From contig CM034315.1 of assembly GCA_019925795.1 (NCBI GenBank), positions 1,798,001 through 1,862,000 of the forward strand: a DNA stretch of 64,000 nucleotides. The letters are read 5' to 3'. This DNA comes from Dendrobium chrysotoxum (taxonomy: Eukaryota > Streptophyta > Magnoliopsida > Asparagales > Orchidaceae). Positions 35,545 through 48,165 of the stretch are shown here, piece by piece (position 1 is the stretch's first letter; every line of letters begins with the position of its first letter). The notes below the pieces were generated by a model that was not told where the DNA came from, made no database searches, and saw only the letters and a list, made by a program, of their open reading frames with translations. The translations under genes and the position numbers were made by a program.

Positions 35545-35765
35545 TTCCCACCACTGGCCTTCATTGTCGGAATTATGAGGAATATATGTTCCCATCACCG
35601 ATCTTCATTGCCGAATTCTGAGAAATCCAAATTCCCACCACTAACCTTCATTACCGGAATTTTGAGGAATACAGGTTTTTCAACTGGCCTTCATTGCCGG
35701 AATTTTGAGGAATACTGGTTCCCACCACCATCCTTCATTGTAGGAATTCTGAGGACCTTCGTGCA
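35545..35765 (+). repeat. 43-44-bp tandem repeat, five copies
   Basis: Copies of a unit containing CTTCATTGCCGGAATTNTGAGG start near 35559, 35603, 35646, 35689 and 35733. A related word, TTCATTGCCTTGGCCGGAATT, is present at 33572 just after the primer-binding site, so the unit may derive from the element's leader. Confidence 0.85.
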
Positions 35766-36297
35766 TTCAAGATGGAGGAGAGATCGAGTGAGAGGGCTCT
35801 TCTCGCGTGCTATGTCCAGAGTCGACTGAGTAGAAGAGAGCGCAGGATCTCCTGCTGTGTGTGTTTGGAAAGAGCCGAGAGTTTCCTCTCATGCGGGGGT
35901 AGGGACAAGCAAGAGTGCAAGACCTGCACTCCCTCTTATGATCAGACCAGAGGGATCAGAGGCTTTGCGTGCACCTGTACTAGCCTATTGAATAGGAGTC
36001 TGTTCAGGTGGAGTCGGATGGCCTGGGAAGGAGATATGTGTGTTGAGTGCTGAGTTGCTTGAGACATGTGTTTCTGCTCCTGTCCTTGAAGCTTGCAGCA
36101 ACCCTAAAAAATATTTTTTTCCTTTTTTTATTGTCGTGCTTTCATTGCCGGCCTTCCTTTGAGAACCGAGAGGGAGACGGATCCAAAGGATAATTAATCC
36201 ACTTTCCCTGCTGTCCCACCACTGGCATTTATTTCCATTTCCAGTATCTTGAGTGTTATTGTTGAACACAACCTTCATTGCTACCCCGCACCTTGCA
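35766..36297 (+). other. Interior of the gene-capturing element, unidentified
   Basis: No recognisable protein. Words such as GTGAGAGGGCT and GTCCAGAG recur from 34740-34780. Frames of 90-97 codons show no domains. Confidence 0.35.
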
Positions 36298-36305
36298 GGT
36301 TTGAT

Positions 36306-37071
36306 TAGGGGTGTAAATGAGTCGAGTCGAGTCGAGTAGTGGCCTTATTGAGCTCGGCTCGTCAATCAGACTGTTACATCGAACTTGAGCTTGAGTCGAG
36401 CTCGAGCTTGACTCGTCCCATTGTAAACGAGCTCAAGTTAGCTCGCGAGCCTCTGACATCTTCTATGGTTCGGTCGTCTTCCTCGCGTGGTTCGATTTTC
36501 TTGTCTTAGGTTCAATCGTCTTCCATCTGCCTCGAGCCCAGCACCGTGCCGTTGACATTGCGAAGTGGGAAGCTGAGAAGATGAATGGTGGTGGAAGATG
36601 AAGCAGATACTTAATTAGTTAATGTTTACATCTTTTAGTCTTTTCCAATGTGAATAGTTGTAGTTTATTTAGTTTTTTTTTATTTTTTTTGTTTTGGGGA
36701 ACACAACTCAAAAATTTTTGAAAGGGTTGTAGCTAGCATTTAATATGCTACAACCTACAACTTGCTTGAAGGTGTATCATTTAATGTGCTACAGCCTTCC
36801 GCGCTTACACATGTCGTTTGAGCTTGAGCTCAGGCGGGAATGTCTAGGTGGGAATGTAAAAACCTAATTTTTTAATATTATTTTTTTTATCGAGCCGGCT
36901 CGATGAACTCACGAGTCGAGTCTAGCTATGCTCGAACTCAAGTTCGTATAAAATACGAGCTCGATTATAAGCTCAAACTCGAGTCGTGAGCTCGATAAGC
37001 TTGGCTTGCTAGCCCATAAACGAGTGGAGCTCGAGCCGGCTCGTGAGTAGCTCAGCTCACTTACACCCCTA
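36306..37071. mobile_element. Second hAT-type MITE family (TAGGGGTGTAAATGAG ends), 766 bp
   Basis: Ends are TAGGGGTGTAAATGAG and CTCACTTACACCCCTA, with 7-of-8 duplications GGTTTGAT (36298-36305) and GGTTTTAT (37072-37079). The subterminal regions carry GAGTCGAGTCGAG and GCTCGAGC words in place of CGGGT, so this is a separate family from 33723-34466 although the outermost bases agree. No coding capacity. Confidence 0.88.
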
Positions 37072-37265
37072 GGTTTTATTGATATAACCTTCATCGCTAT
37101 CATTTGCCGCTTTTGCAATGTCTAAAGCTAATCTCTCCCAAAGTTTTGACCAAATGGAGGACTCTATGGTGCACCAAGGGACTTGATAACTCTAATTTTT
37201 TGCGACTAATTACCAAGCTGGGAAGCTGAGAATGACATACATGTATTTCCCAGCTTGAGAGGGAG

Positions 37266-37604
37266 TGTTGAAATCCTAACCGTTCCTTGACACTTGATCA
37301 CATGACCGAGATGAGAATCCGTGGGAGGCTCACCTGGATCATGTCAATCTCTATTAAATTCCAGCCGTCCCTTGACACTTGATCCCACGGCCAGGATGAG
37401 AATCCATGGGAGGCTCACCTGGATCACATCAATCTCCTTCCATATTTGGGTGGCTGATTTAGGAAGGATTATATTAAGAAAATTATGCATGATTATATAA
37501 TTAATTCTTTTTTTATTAAGATATCCTGTATAGATCTATAAATAAGGACAGCTTTATCTAATAAAATTAAGCATTTTCCCCCCTCCAATTCTCTGCATTT
37601 AATA
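37266..37604 (+). repeat. 3' LTR of the gene-capturing element
   Basis: Starts TGTTGAAATCC and ends TTTAATA, co-linear with the 5' LTR including the internal ~85-bp duplication. The TATA box CTATAAATAAGG is at about 37536-37547. Confidence 0.85.
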
Positions 37605-37609
37605 GTTAT

Positions 37610-38209
37610 TTCACAACGTAATTTGGAACTGCAAGATGATGGATATTTTTCCCTTTAGAAAGTCTTCATAATTTAGATAGTTTCTCTTGTTAAAGCGATA
37701 CGAGGTTTGTAATCCATAGATTTCTCCCTTATTCTAACCTCGCTTGATACTTTATAAAAAATAGAAAAGTTACTTTGGATTTTATTGTTTGATTCTGTAC
37801 AAAATATAAAAGTATTTATAAACTTCTCCAAAAATCTTACAATAGAAATAAATCAAATCTATTTGCAAAAAAAGATAAAAAATCCCCAAGAGAGGTTGGT
37901 AGTTATAAGAGGAACATGAGGCACACGAATTGCAATCTATGGGTTATAAGAGGATTGATCAAATGGTTAGAATCCTTAATCTGTGTATGCTTAAGGATCC
38001 CAACCAAAATTGATTGATTTATGGGTCTCACAATCATTCAACAAATTGTTCATCAATTGTGTAAGATATGAGTGGCAGGTAATTGCTTTTTATGCTTGTG
38101 AAATATTACTCTTTGATGTATAATTGTATTTTCTGTTTACAGGTCAGCTTTTCTTTGCATCTGGTTTCGAAAGCCTTTTAAAAGGTTATAAATCATTGAT
38201 ATATTAAGC
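37610..38209. other. Intron sequence between two LTR elements
   Basis: AT-rich, no coding potential recognised. It may include the 5' end of the decayed copia element or original intron. Confidence 0.35.
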
Positions 38210-38214
38210 CTAAG

Positions 38215-39522
38215 TGATGGGGACATCAGCACATAGAAAGTCTATCAAAGACGTGGCCGTCGATCTACGGCCACGATCGAGTCATTATATTTCTGAGATT
38301 GTTTTATGTATTTTCTATTTTTATGACATATAGTATTTTGCTTTATTAGTTCCTATTGTACCCTTTTATTAAGGGATGTCGTATGTAAGCCCTAGGGGCA
38401 TTGTCGTTCTTTATTTTTGAGAGTCTTTTGTATGAGGCTATTTATAGCTCTATTGTGATCCTTTTGAAGTTAATGAATAATTATGAAGAAATTTCTGCAT
38501 TCTACTCTATTGTGAGAATTTGAGAGCTAAGGAGAGAGATCCCTAGGAGAGGGAGAAGTGCGCATCACCCACCAACCTTGAAGCGTCGGGTTCGTGGCTT
38601 TAATTTGTTTTATTTTCTTCTTCCTCCCCTCCTCCACCTCTCGGCCCACCCTTGGGATCCCAACCGTTGGCCACCTCCAAGTTCCACCACCACCGGTCAC
38701 CCTTAAGCCACCTCTCCTACTCATGGCCCACTACCAAACCCCTCCAACTTTCATACATAACCACTCCCTTCATCTCATCATCACATCACACAAGCCTAAC
38801 CTAACCCTAGCCTACCCGTCCCAACCCCTCCTCTTCCTATTTTCCCTCCGATCTTCCACACCTTCCATATTTGTTTGATTTGAATTCAAGTTGGGAGAAA
38901 TAATTTCAGATTTCAATCAATTTGAAATTTGAAAATATTCCTAAAGTTGGCAAGTTTATTTTAGGAAAGTTTCCAAATTTCATCCAAATCAATTTTGAAT
39001 TGAATTGGATTCAACACGTCAACGTTTAGGAGAAACTTCTTTCTCTCCAATTGAACCTTTTAAAGGAGGCCACGACAGATTTTCCTCCACATCTTATTTC
39101 CGGACTTGGACAAAGGTGAGCAACTTCCCCTTCTTTTATTACTTGCCTAATCCCCTATTCTTGTAGGTGATGACAAGTCATAAGGAACCGTGCTCCATCA
39201 TTGCCTAAGCTTAGTAAACGTAGGATTTTTGCTTGCCGTTACCTCGAGTGTAGTAAACATAGGGATGAGCATGCTTTCTTTGCTTATAATCTTATTGTTA
39301 GATTAGGGATTTTGTTTGAAAGCTACTTAATTGCATAATATTGATATTCTACGTGGTTTTGATAAATCTAGCATTTGGCAAATGGCTTAGCCTAAATGTA
39401 GGCACCCCTCTCTTGTTTTACTTTGACGTTTTGGATTGATAAAAGTTCTAATCATAATTGTTTTATCAAGAAATCGTGCAAGTTCTAATCACATCCATCC
39501 AAGGCATTATAGTTCTACATCA
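38215..39522 (+). repeat. 5' LTR of the chromovirus, 1308 bp
   Basis: Begins TGATGGGGACATCAGC and ends GTTCTACATCA. A TATA-like CTATTTATAGC lies at about 38438. Relative to the 3' LTR it lacks about 400 bp near 39010, where the other copy has an extra CT-rich block (about 52550-52950). Confidence 0.9.
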
Positions 39523-39524
39523 TC

Positions 39525-39536
39525 TGGTATCAGTGC
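39525..39536 (+). other. Primer-binding site of the chromovirus
   Basis: TGGTATCAGTGC lies two bases after the LTR. It resembles the initiator tRNA-Met site TGGTATCAGAGC with one difference. Confidence 0.75.
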
Positions 39537-40011
39537 ATGGTTTGCTCTAGTTTTGCATGCTAGACTTCATCCTAGGAGTTGTTTTAACTATTTCTTTACT
39601 TTGTTACATGCATGCTATCATTTTAATAAGTTTAGTTACATGTTATGCTTGCTGTCCACTACATTTCTGCATGCATTTAGAGGTTGTTAGGATAATTTTC
39701 TTATCAATCTAAGTGCTGCCTTTAACCCAAAACCTACCCAATCTACCTAGGTTACTTGGAACATAGTATAACTTGCTGTCCAAAAACTTTTCCTGCACTT
39801 TTTGGAGAAGTTTAAGTGTGTTTAACTTAGTGTCTAGGTGCTGTCCTTAATTCTTCAACCTCACTAGTTGCCTAAGTAACTTAACATCTTAGTGTAGTTT
39901 GCTGTCCCTGAAGTTCCGGCTTCATTTAGTGACCATTAGGGTGTCCTTCCATTACAATTGTTTGCTGTCCTCTTCCTAGATTCATCCCTAAGTGTCCCCT
40001 AGTGACTAGAA
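39537..40011 (+). other. Chromovirus untranslated leader
   Basis: About 475 bases without coding content. The word GCTGTCC recurs five times (about 39650, 39770, 39838, 39902, 39964), each in TNGCTGTCC-type context. The spacing of 60-120 bases suggests a degenerate repeat, possibly related to RNA packaging. Confidence 0.5.
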
Positions 40012-43000
40012 ATGGACCCGGAACAACTTGGAAGGACTTTAGACTTGTTGGTAGGTCAAATGAATAGCATTAGCCAGCAGCTCAAAGAAAATCAAGCCGA
40101 CCTAGCCGAACTTCGTAGGGACACCACTGAACGATTTGATACACTTGAGCATGCACGAGAGCATCCCATTCCCTACACCCCTTCTAGATCACCGTCTATG
40201 TATGGGGATGACACCTACCCTGATGAGAGGCAACATCGCGCCAATCATCGCGCTCGACATTATGGGCATGACCCCCGTCATGATCCTGATATACCACTTA
40301 TGAAGAATATTAAAGTTGATGCTCCTACCTTTGATGGCACCCTCGATCCCCAGCTCTTCCTGGACTGGGTCAAAGGTATGGACAGCTTCTTTAAGTGGTA
40401 TAACATCTCCGAGGCAAAGAATGTTAGTTTTGTGGAGATGAAACTCACGGGTAGGGTGAGTCAGTTTTGGTCAAACTTAGAGAGCATTAGAGAAGCTAGG
40501 AACGATTACCCTATCACTGATTGACCATCGATGAAACGGAAACTTAAGCAGAAGTACTTGCCTCCCTCGTACTTCCCTAGTTTGTTGGATAGATGGAATA
40601 GGCTGACCCAGGGAAATAAACCAGTCAAAGAGTACATCGCCTCCTTCGATGATTACTTGATTCGATGCAAATGCGAGACCTCTACCACCCTCGCGTAGAT
40701 TTTGTCTATGTTTCGTACCGGGTTGCGAGAGGATCTTCGTAACGAGTTATTTGCCCAGAACGTTACTACCCTGGAGAAAGCCTACAGTTTAGTGTTAGAT
40801 TTAGAGGAGACCCGTTCCCAGCACCCGAGCCGTTCACGTGACTCTAGACCTTCCTACAAACCTTCCAGTAGTGCCACTCCTCACTCTACCGCTGCACGAC
40901 CCACTCCTGTTAGTGTGACCTGACCACCTACGGGTCACCCATCACCCCAACCTGATTTTAGAAACAAACCTCCCACTCTGGATACCCCTCGGTCCAGTCC
41001 CGGGACCAAGTGCTTTCGATGCCAGGGGTATGGGCATATCGCTTCTTAGTGCTCCAGTCCCTACAAAGTCTCCTTCATTGAGGAGATTACTGAGGAGGTC
41101 CTTGAGCCCGAGGTTGATCAGGTCCATCAAGTAGAAGATGAAGGCGATTTCTTCGAGGAGGACGATGACACCGTTGTCCTCCACTGCCTTTAGAAGTTGG
41201 ACACTTCTCCCATTTGCGTGGTGAGATGTGCACTGTCACACCCTTTTACCTCCGATGACTGGCGTAGGACGTCGATCTTTCACACCTACACCAAAATTAA
41301 AGATAAAAACTGTAAAGTCATCGTAGATAGTGGCAGTTGTATCAATGCTGTTTCTTCCAGCATGGTGTCCAAATTGGGTCTTTCTGCCGTTCCTCACCCC
41401 AATCCGTATAAGGTAGCTTGGGTCAACTCCACTGCCTTGGAGGTGAAAGAACGAAGCATCGTACCTATCTCCTTTGCCAGTTATAAGGAGAATGTGTGGT
41501 GCAATGTACTGATTATGGATGTTGGACAAATTCTGTTAGGACGACCTTGGATTTTTGATAATGATGTCCACATCTATGGGCGTTCGAACACCTACGTGTT
41601 TGAATATGCGGGCAAAAAGATTAAACTTTTGCCATCGCAACCCCGGGTCAAGGAAGATCCCAAATCCCACCCCCTTAAGTCCAAGAAAGGATTGAACTTG
41701 GTCACCGCTAAAGTTCTGGATTCTGAGATTACTCTAGGCGCACCTCTGTACGCATTAGTAGGTCGTGAGATTCCCACTGAATCTGATGAACCTATTCCTC
41801 AGGAAGTCCAACCCATCTTAGGGCAATTTGCTGATGTCTTCTCTGTTGATCTCCCAGATCAGTTACCTCCACTTAGAGACATTCAGCATATTATAGACTT
41901 AGTCTCTGGAGCCCCCCTCCCTAACCTGCCACGCTATTGCATGAACCCCACGGAACATGCTGAACTTAAGAAGCAGGTAGATGAGTTACTGCAGCGAGGT
42001 TTCATTAAGGAGAGTCTTAGTCCCTGCGTGGTGCCCGCCCTTCTCACTCCTAAGAAGGACGGATCTTGGAGAATGTGTGTTGATAGCCGTGCTATCAACA
42101 AAATCACCGTCAAATATCATTTTCCTATTCCGAGATTAGACGATATGCTCGATATGATGACGGGTGCCACTCTCTTCTCCAAGATCGATCTTAAGAGTGG
42201 ATACCACCAGATCCGGATCCGACCCGATGACGAGTGGAAGACTGCTTTCAAGACCAAGGACGGTCTTTATGAATGGATGGTCATGCCTTTCGGGTTGAGT
42301 AACGCCCCGAGCACTTTCATGAGGGTCATGACCCAGGTGTTATGCCCTTTTATGGGTAAGTTTGTCATTGTCTACTTTGACGACATCCTTATCTATAGTA
42401 ATTCCGTTAATCAACACCTGGACCATTTAAAGCAAGTCTGTACGGTCTTAAGGAAGGAACAATTTTATGCGAATCCTAAGAAATGTACCTTCCTTGTAGA
42501 TCGTGTTGTATTTCTGGGTTTTATCGTTTCAGCCCACGGGATTTCTGCAAATCCCGAGAAGGTGAGGGCCATCGTAAAATGACCAGTTCCTCAGAATATT
42601 CGGGAAGTCCGCAGCTTCCACGGGTTAGCCACCTTCTATAGGAGATTTATCCGTAATTTCAGCACTATTGTATCTCCTATCACTGACTGTCTCAAGAAGG
42701 GTGATTTCCACTGGACCCCGGCCGCCACCAGAGCCTTTGATGAGATTAAGAAAAGAATGGTGGAGGCCCCAGTGATGAGACTTCCTAATTTCTCCAAAGT
42801 CTTCGAAGTGACCTGCGACGCTTCGGGGGTCGGAATTGGGGGAGTCCTCTCCCAGGAAGGTCATCCTGTAGCTTATTTTAGTGAGAAACTGAATGATGTT
42901 CGGCAGCGATATTCCACTTATGACAAAGAGTTTTACGCTGTGATCCAATCTCTTCGCTATTGGCGACACTACTTGCTCCTACAAGAGTTCGTCATCTTCT

Positions 43001-44802
43001 AGGATCACGAAGCTCTGCGTTATATCAACTCCTAGAAGAAGTTGAATGCACGCCACGGTCGATGGGTAGAGTTCCTTCAAGAGTACACGTATACCCTTAG
43101 ACATAAGGCGGGGGTTGAGAATAAAGCTGCCGATGCTCTCAGTCGTCGCATGATGATCACCACTGAAATGAGAGCTGAAGTTGTGGGTTTTGACCAAATA
43201 AAGAGGGACTATTTGGAATGTCCCGACTTCAAAGTGACCTACTCTCTCTTGTCCACAGGCAGCACGCGCCTTGTGGACGATTTCCTTCTGGAGGATGGTT
43301 ATCTCTTCAAAGCCCAAAAGCTTTGCATCCCTAGCACCTCCCTGAGGAATTTTCTTGTCTGGGAACTCCACGCCGGGGGCCTCGCTGGGCACTTCGGACA
43401 GGATAAAATGATAGAAGCCGTGGAGTATCGTTTCTTTTGGCCCAACCTGAAAAGAGATGTTGGTAGGATGGTTAGCCGGTGTCACACTTGTCAGTTAGCC
43501 AAACAGCATAAGCAGAACACTGGCCTTTACACTCCTCTGCCTGTCCCTAGTTGTCCTTGGCAGGATGTTAGTATGGATTTCATCTTAAGCCTGCCCAAGA
43601 CACTCCGTAGAAATGATGCCATATGTGTTATAGTAGATAGATTTTCCAAAATGGCTCATTTCATACCTTGCTCTAAAACATCCGACGCCTCCCACATTTC
43701 CAAGCTTTATTTCAACGAGGTTGTCCGTCTACATGGTCTATCCAATACCATCGTATAAGACAGGGATATTAAATTCACTAGCTTTTTTTGGAAGACCCTT
43801 TGGATGAAATTGGACACGAAATTGCAATTCTCTACAGCCTTTCATCCACAGACTGATGGTCAGACCGAGGTAGTTAATAGGAGCTTAGGAAATCTGTTAC
43901 GGTCTTTGGTTGGTGAGCATGTTAAGGATTGGGATTCCGTTCTACCTACTGCTGAGTTTGCTTATAATAATTCTGTGAACCGCACCACTGGCCTAAGTCC
44001 TTCTGAGATTGTTTACGGGTTCAAACCTAGGCAACCATTAGATCTCATTCCCATGTGTTCTAGGTATAGGATTTCTGAGTCTGCATCATCTTTTGCATCA
44101 CATATACATGAACTTCATAAAAAAATTGCACGATAAATTGAAAAGAATAATAATGATTACAAACTATATGCTGATCTGAAACGAAAATTTAAAACTTTTG
44201 AGGTTGGTGACTCCGTGATGGTGCGGATTCATCCGGAACGGTTCCCGCAGGGAACAGTTAAGAAGTTGCATGCTAAGAGTGCTGGACCATTCAAAATAAT
44301 GAAGAAAATCAATGATAATGCTTATGTAGTAGATCTGCTTGCAGAATTCAACATCAATCCCTTATTTAACATAGAAGATCTAGTTGCATATGAAGGTCCT
44401 GATTTCAACCCTCCAAATCCACTCATACAACAGCCTTGTGTGAACCCACCAAGTGAGAACCCAAACCTACCTCCACTCCCAAATATTCCCAAATCACCCA
44501 TGGCAGAAAAGGTGGACATGATTCTGAGTGATGATATCATCTCCACAAGAGAAGGTGGACGACGGAGGTATTTAATTAGGTGGAAGGGCAAACCCGAGTC
44601 AGAAGATACTTTGCTGGATCGCGAGGAGCTGCAGCAGATTGACCCCGACGCACTGGAGATCTACGAGAGTGCCAAAGACACCTACTCGACGGAGTCGAGC
44701 TTTCTTCCACCCCGGGAGAATGATGGGGACATCAGCACATGGAAAGTCTATCAAAGACGTGGCCGTCGATCTACGGCCACGATTGAGTCATTATATTTCT
44801 GA
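40012..44802 (+). pseudogene. Chromovirus gag-pol polyprotein, one frame with ten stop codons
   Basis: All coding pieces lie in one frame with no frameshift over 4.8 kb. Order: gag capsid (40012 to about 40840), CX2CX4HX4C knuckle (about 41010-41052), protease (VDSGSCINAV, about 41325), reverse transcriptase (about 41990-42540, with YFDDILIYS), RNase H (about 42790-43130), integrase with an HHCC finger and Asp/Glu catalytic motifs (about 43370-43950), and chromodomain (about 44520-44680). Stops are at 40522, 40696, 40921, 41047, 41191, 42580, 43000, 43033, 43756 and 44134. At least eight look like C-to-T changes on one strand or the other. The reading frame continues 82 bases into the 3' LTR before TGA at 44800. 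It is not functional. Confidence 0.92.
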
Positions 44803-45206
44803 GATTGTTTTATGTATTTTCTATTTTTATGACATATAGTATTTTGCTTTATTAGTTCCTATTGTACCCTTTTATTAAGGGATGTCGTATGTAAGCCCTA
44901 GGGGCAGTGTCATCCTTTATTTTTGAGAGTCTTTTGTATGAGGCTATTTATAGCCCTATTGTGATCCTTTTGAAGTTAATGAATAATTATGAAGAAATTT
45001 CTGCATTCTACTCTATTGTGAGAATTTGAGAGCTAAGGAGAGAGATCCCTAGGAGAGGGAGAAGTGCGCATCACCCACCAACCTTGAAGCGTTGGGTTCG
45101 TGGCTTTAATTTGTTTTATTTTCTTCTTCCTCCCCTCCTCCACCTCTCGGCCCACCCTTGGGATCCCAACCGCTAGCCACCTCCAAGTTCCACCACCACC
45201 GGTCAC
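44721..45206 (+). repeat. 3' LTR of the chromovirus, first part
   Basis: Co-linear with 38215-38700 and interrupted after GGTCAC by the 7-kb insertion. It also encodes the last 27 codons of the gag-pol frame. Confidence 0.9.
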
Positions 45207-47679
45207 TGTGGACCTCCGAAAGGACTACAGACACCATCGCCCCGCGAGGGGAGACAGTATCCGGGGCCAATGGAAGGGCAGATTCGATCACACATATGAT
45301 TAACCATTGAGGATAGCGGCTCTCACCAGCACACCCCGATGGATAACAATATGTATGGTCTAATCACAACGGGTTTCCCCCACCCGATACATTAGCTCGA
45401 ATGGGGTTTATTTGAGAGTGGGATTCGGTTTCCCACGGGCGCAAGCCCCCGTGGTTAATTACATCTCAAGCCGGAGCCTGAGAATACTCTCGATTAAGGA
45501 TTCTATATTATACTTTCTAAATTGGGATTGGCACATAGGGCGAAGACTAGGAAGTCCTACTCAAAGGGAAAGAGAGGTTCAATTAGGCTTAGTCAACATG
45601 CACGGCTCACATCAGCATCCGGAGGGACTAAGGTAGTGAGAAGAAACTGGAGAAAAATAAATAAATCATGCACTCGAAACATGCAGGAGGGAAGGATGGA
45701 GGTGGCGTCATCCGTGTGACGCGGATATGTAGGGTTTAGGGTCTCTGGAAGACAGAAGACCTACCTACTGATGAGGCGTACTACGGAACAATAGTAGCCT
45801 TGAATCCTGAATCTATGGTGGGTTTAGTGTTCTACGCAACACTAACACCCGTGTCCTAACTAATGCAATGTAAAACCTGGACTTACCCCGGCCTGGAAGG
45901 GGGAGCCAGCTAACCACCTAATCGCTTTAAAACCATGCTGTCCAGTCATTTATGAAGGATGGGTAGGTGGGTTATAGTTCTCGGAGATAGGGCCGACATC
46001 TAGAGGATTTCCTAGTTGGCCCTGGACTTATGTAGGGTGTATGCTCCTAAGACTAATGCAATTAAAATTTTAATTTAGTTAGTTTCTAATGCAATGCATG
46101 CTAGTTAGAGTATCCGAATCAGGTATGCATAGAACTTTAAAAAGGCTTATAAAAATAATTTTTGGAATTAGACTGGGCTTCCCCAGGTCCGGCACCTCAT
46201 CCTCATAGGTCAGATTATCCGGACTCTACCCACGGGCGGGGAAGTGTCTTATAGAAGGAAAGAGAGAAATGCAACGATATGCATGCTACCCCGGACGATT
46301 CCGGCAATTCCCTAGGTCGTTAAGTTTCTAAATTATTTAAATCTTAAAATTTGAATGTTAGTTGGGAGTAGAAAAAGTTTTAGTCCTTAAAGAGCCTAAC
46401 GAAATCCAGGCTAAAACAAAAGCGACATGCAAAACGCCAAGAAACTAAGAAAAGCAAACAATCCTAGAGGCACACAATCATAAAACACATCAAAATTATC
46501 CAAACAAATTAATAAATGTCCATAGGCCAACTGCCCTTAATTACAACCCAGGGTCTGCAGAAAATTAAAGTGGCCGGGCACCACTGCCAACAACCCGGAT
46601 TTCTAATCCTAAGATTGACGCAAGTTATTCTGAGTGGGATACTCTTGGTCTTCATCTTCTTGATCTTCTCTTTCTTAGACTCCTTGGATCTGAGCTTCCT
46701 CGGACTCCTTGGACCTCGGCTTCCTTGGACTCCTCGGGTAGTAGAATAACCCAAATTTGGATTCCCAAACAGAAAAGGACTATCCTCATATTGGGTGTCC
46801 TTTTCTCTTTGGGCATCCAACCTTTGGATTCTTGTATCCCCACTCAAAATAAACTTTCACAACTCGATACCAAGTTACAAACCATTTACATTAAATGAAA
46901 GCAGTAAATCTAGACTCTCCTGCAAGGTTATCCTAATAAAAATCAACCCAGGCAATTTTATGTTATCTCAAGCAATTTATATAGAAATGAAAATACTCAT
47001 CACAGCCACACTTGGCCATGCTCTTAAATATTTGAGGGCTAAGCAAGCTCTGGAGCACCTGTAGCAATTTATAATGATTTTCAATTAGCCCTCATTTATT
47101 TAGGGGGGCTGAGCGATTTCTGAAGCACCTGCATAAAACAGCATTAATTTTTAAATCATGATTATTGCCCCCCTTATATTTAGCGCTGCATGAGCATGGC
47201 CACCTGCAGAAAACATCATTAGTATCAAAATCGATCCTAACCTATGGGTAGTCTATCGTGCAATCACATCAATTCCCAGAGTGCAGTAAAAGTAAACAAA
47301 CATACCAATAGTTCAATCACAACATGCAATGAAATCTCAAAAATCTCGGCACACAACAGAAAAGTAAACACCGGCCTAGCCTAGATCTAGAAGTGGTGCC
47401 CTAACAAACCATCTAGATGTGTGTGAAAAGCTGTGTAGCTGAGGTAGATCCTAAAGCTGGGTAGTTAGTTACAGTTGCCTACTGTCCAGGTTGGTTGTAG
47501 GTCTGAAAAGTGAATTTTATTTAAAGTCCAAATATTAGTGAATTGAGATCTATCTTAGTTGATTTAATGTGTGGATCAATTTTAGTTCTTAGGGTAATAA
47601 TATTTAAAGTTTAAATTGCATTAGTGAGTTTTAGGGGGGTTCGGGGTCCACCTATACACTAAGTAAAAGGGGGTCCAAA

Positions 47680-48165
47680 GTTGACTTTTTGATTAAAGGG
47701 TATTTATGACCAGCTAATATTTTTATAAAATACTAGGCCTTAACCTGATCAGTTAGACAGTTAGCATGCCCGATTTAGATTCTTCTATCCAAAGTTATGA
47801 ATTTCTGAAGTTTTGATCTTGTTTTTGAACTAAGTTTGACCGGATTGTTGACTTTTTGATTTAAGTTGATTTCTGGACACCTAATATTTTTAACAAATAC
47901 TAGACCTTAATGTGAGTTGAATGCCTTTTAGTTTGCTAGATTTGGAGTTTCCTACGCAAAGTTATGAATTTTAGAAGTTTCGGGCCCTAGACTGTAGGCT
48001 ACGGTTGACCGAAGAGTTGACTTTTTGTTTTAGGTTGATTTCTGGACACCTAATATTTTTAACAAATACTAGACCTTAATTAGAGTTAGGTGCCTTTTAG
48101 TTTGCCCATTTTGGAATTTTCTATAATTAGTTATGATTTTTAGAAGTTGGGGCAATTAAAGGAAT
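47680..48165. repeat. ~168-bp tandem repeat, three copies, in the 7-kb insertion
   Basis: Copies starting with GTTGACTTTTTG occur at about 47680, 47847 and 48016. Each contains CTAATATTTTTAACAAATAC and GTTATGAATTT. Divergence is moderate. Confidence 0.8.

Larger units (their letters stand above)
33221..37604 (+). mobile_element. Non-autonomous LTR retrotransposon carrying captured host gene fragments
   Basis: GTTAT flanks both ends (33216-33220 and 37605-37609). The LTRs are 337 and 339 bp, begin TG, and end CA or (mutated) TA. A primer-binding site TGATATCAGAGCC at 33558-33570 resembles the initiator-Met tRNA site used by copia-type elements, and a purine run GAGAGGGAG precedes the 3' LTR. 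There is no gag or pol. The interior holds an in-frame ribonucleotide reductase R2 / aspartyl-tRNA synthetase chimera (34983-35465), a 43-bp tandem array, and two hAT MITEs inserted later. The LTRs differ by about a tenth of positions, so the element is older than the other LTR elements here. Confidence 0.85.
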
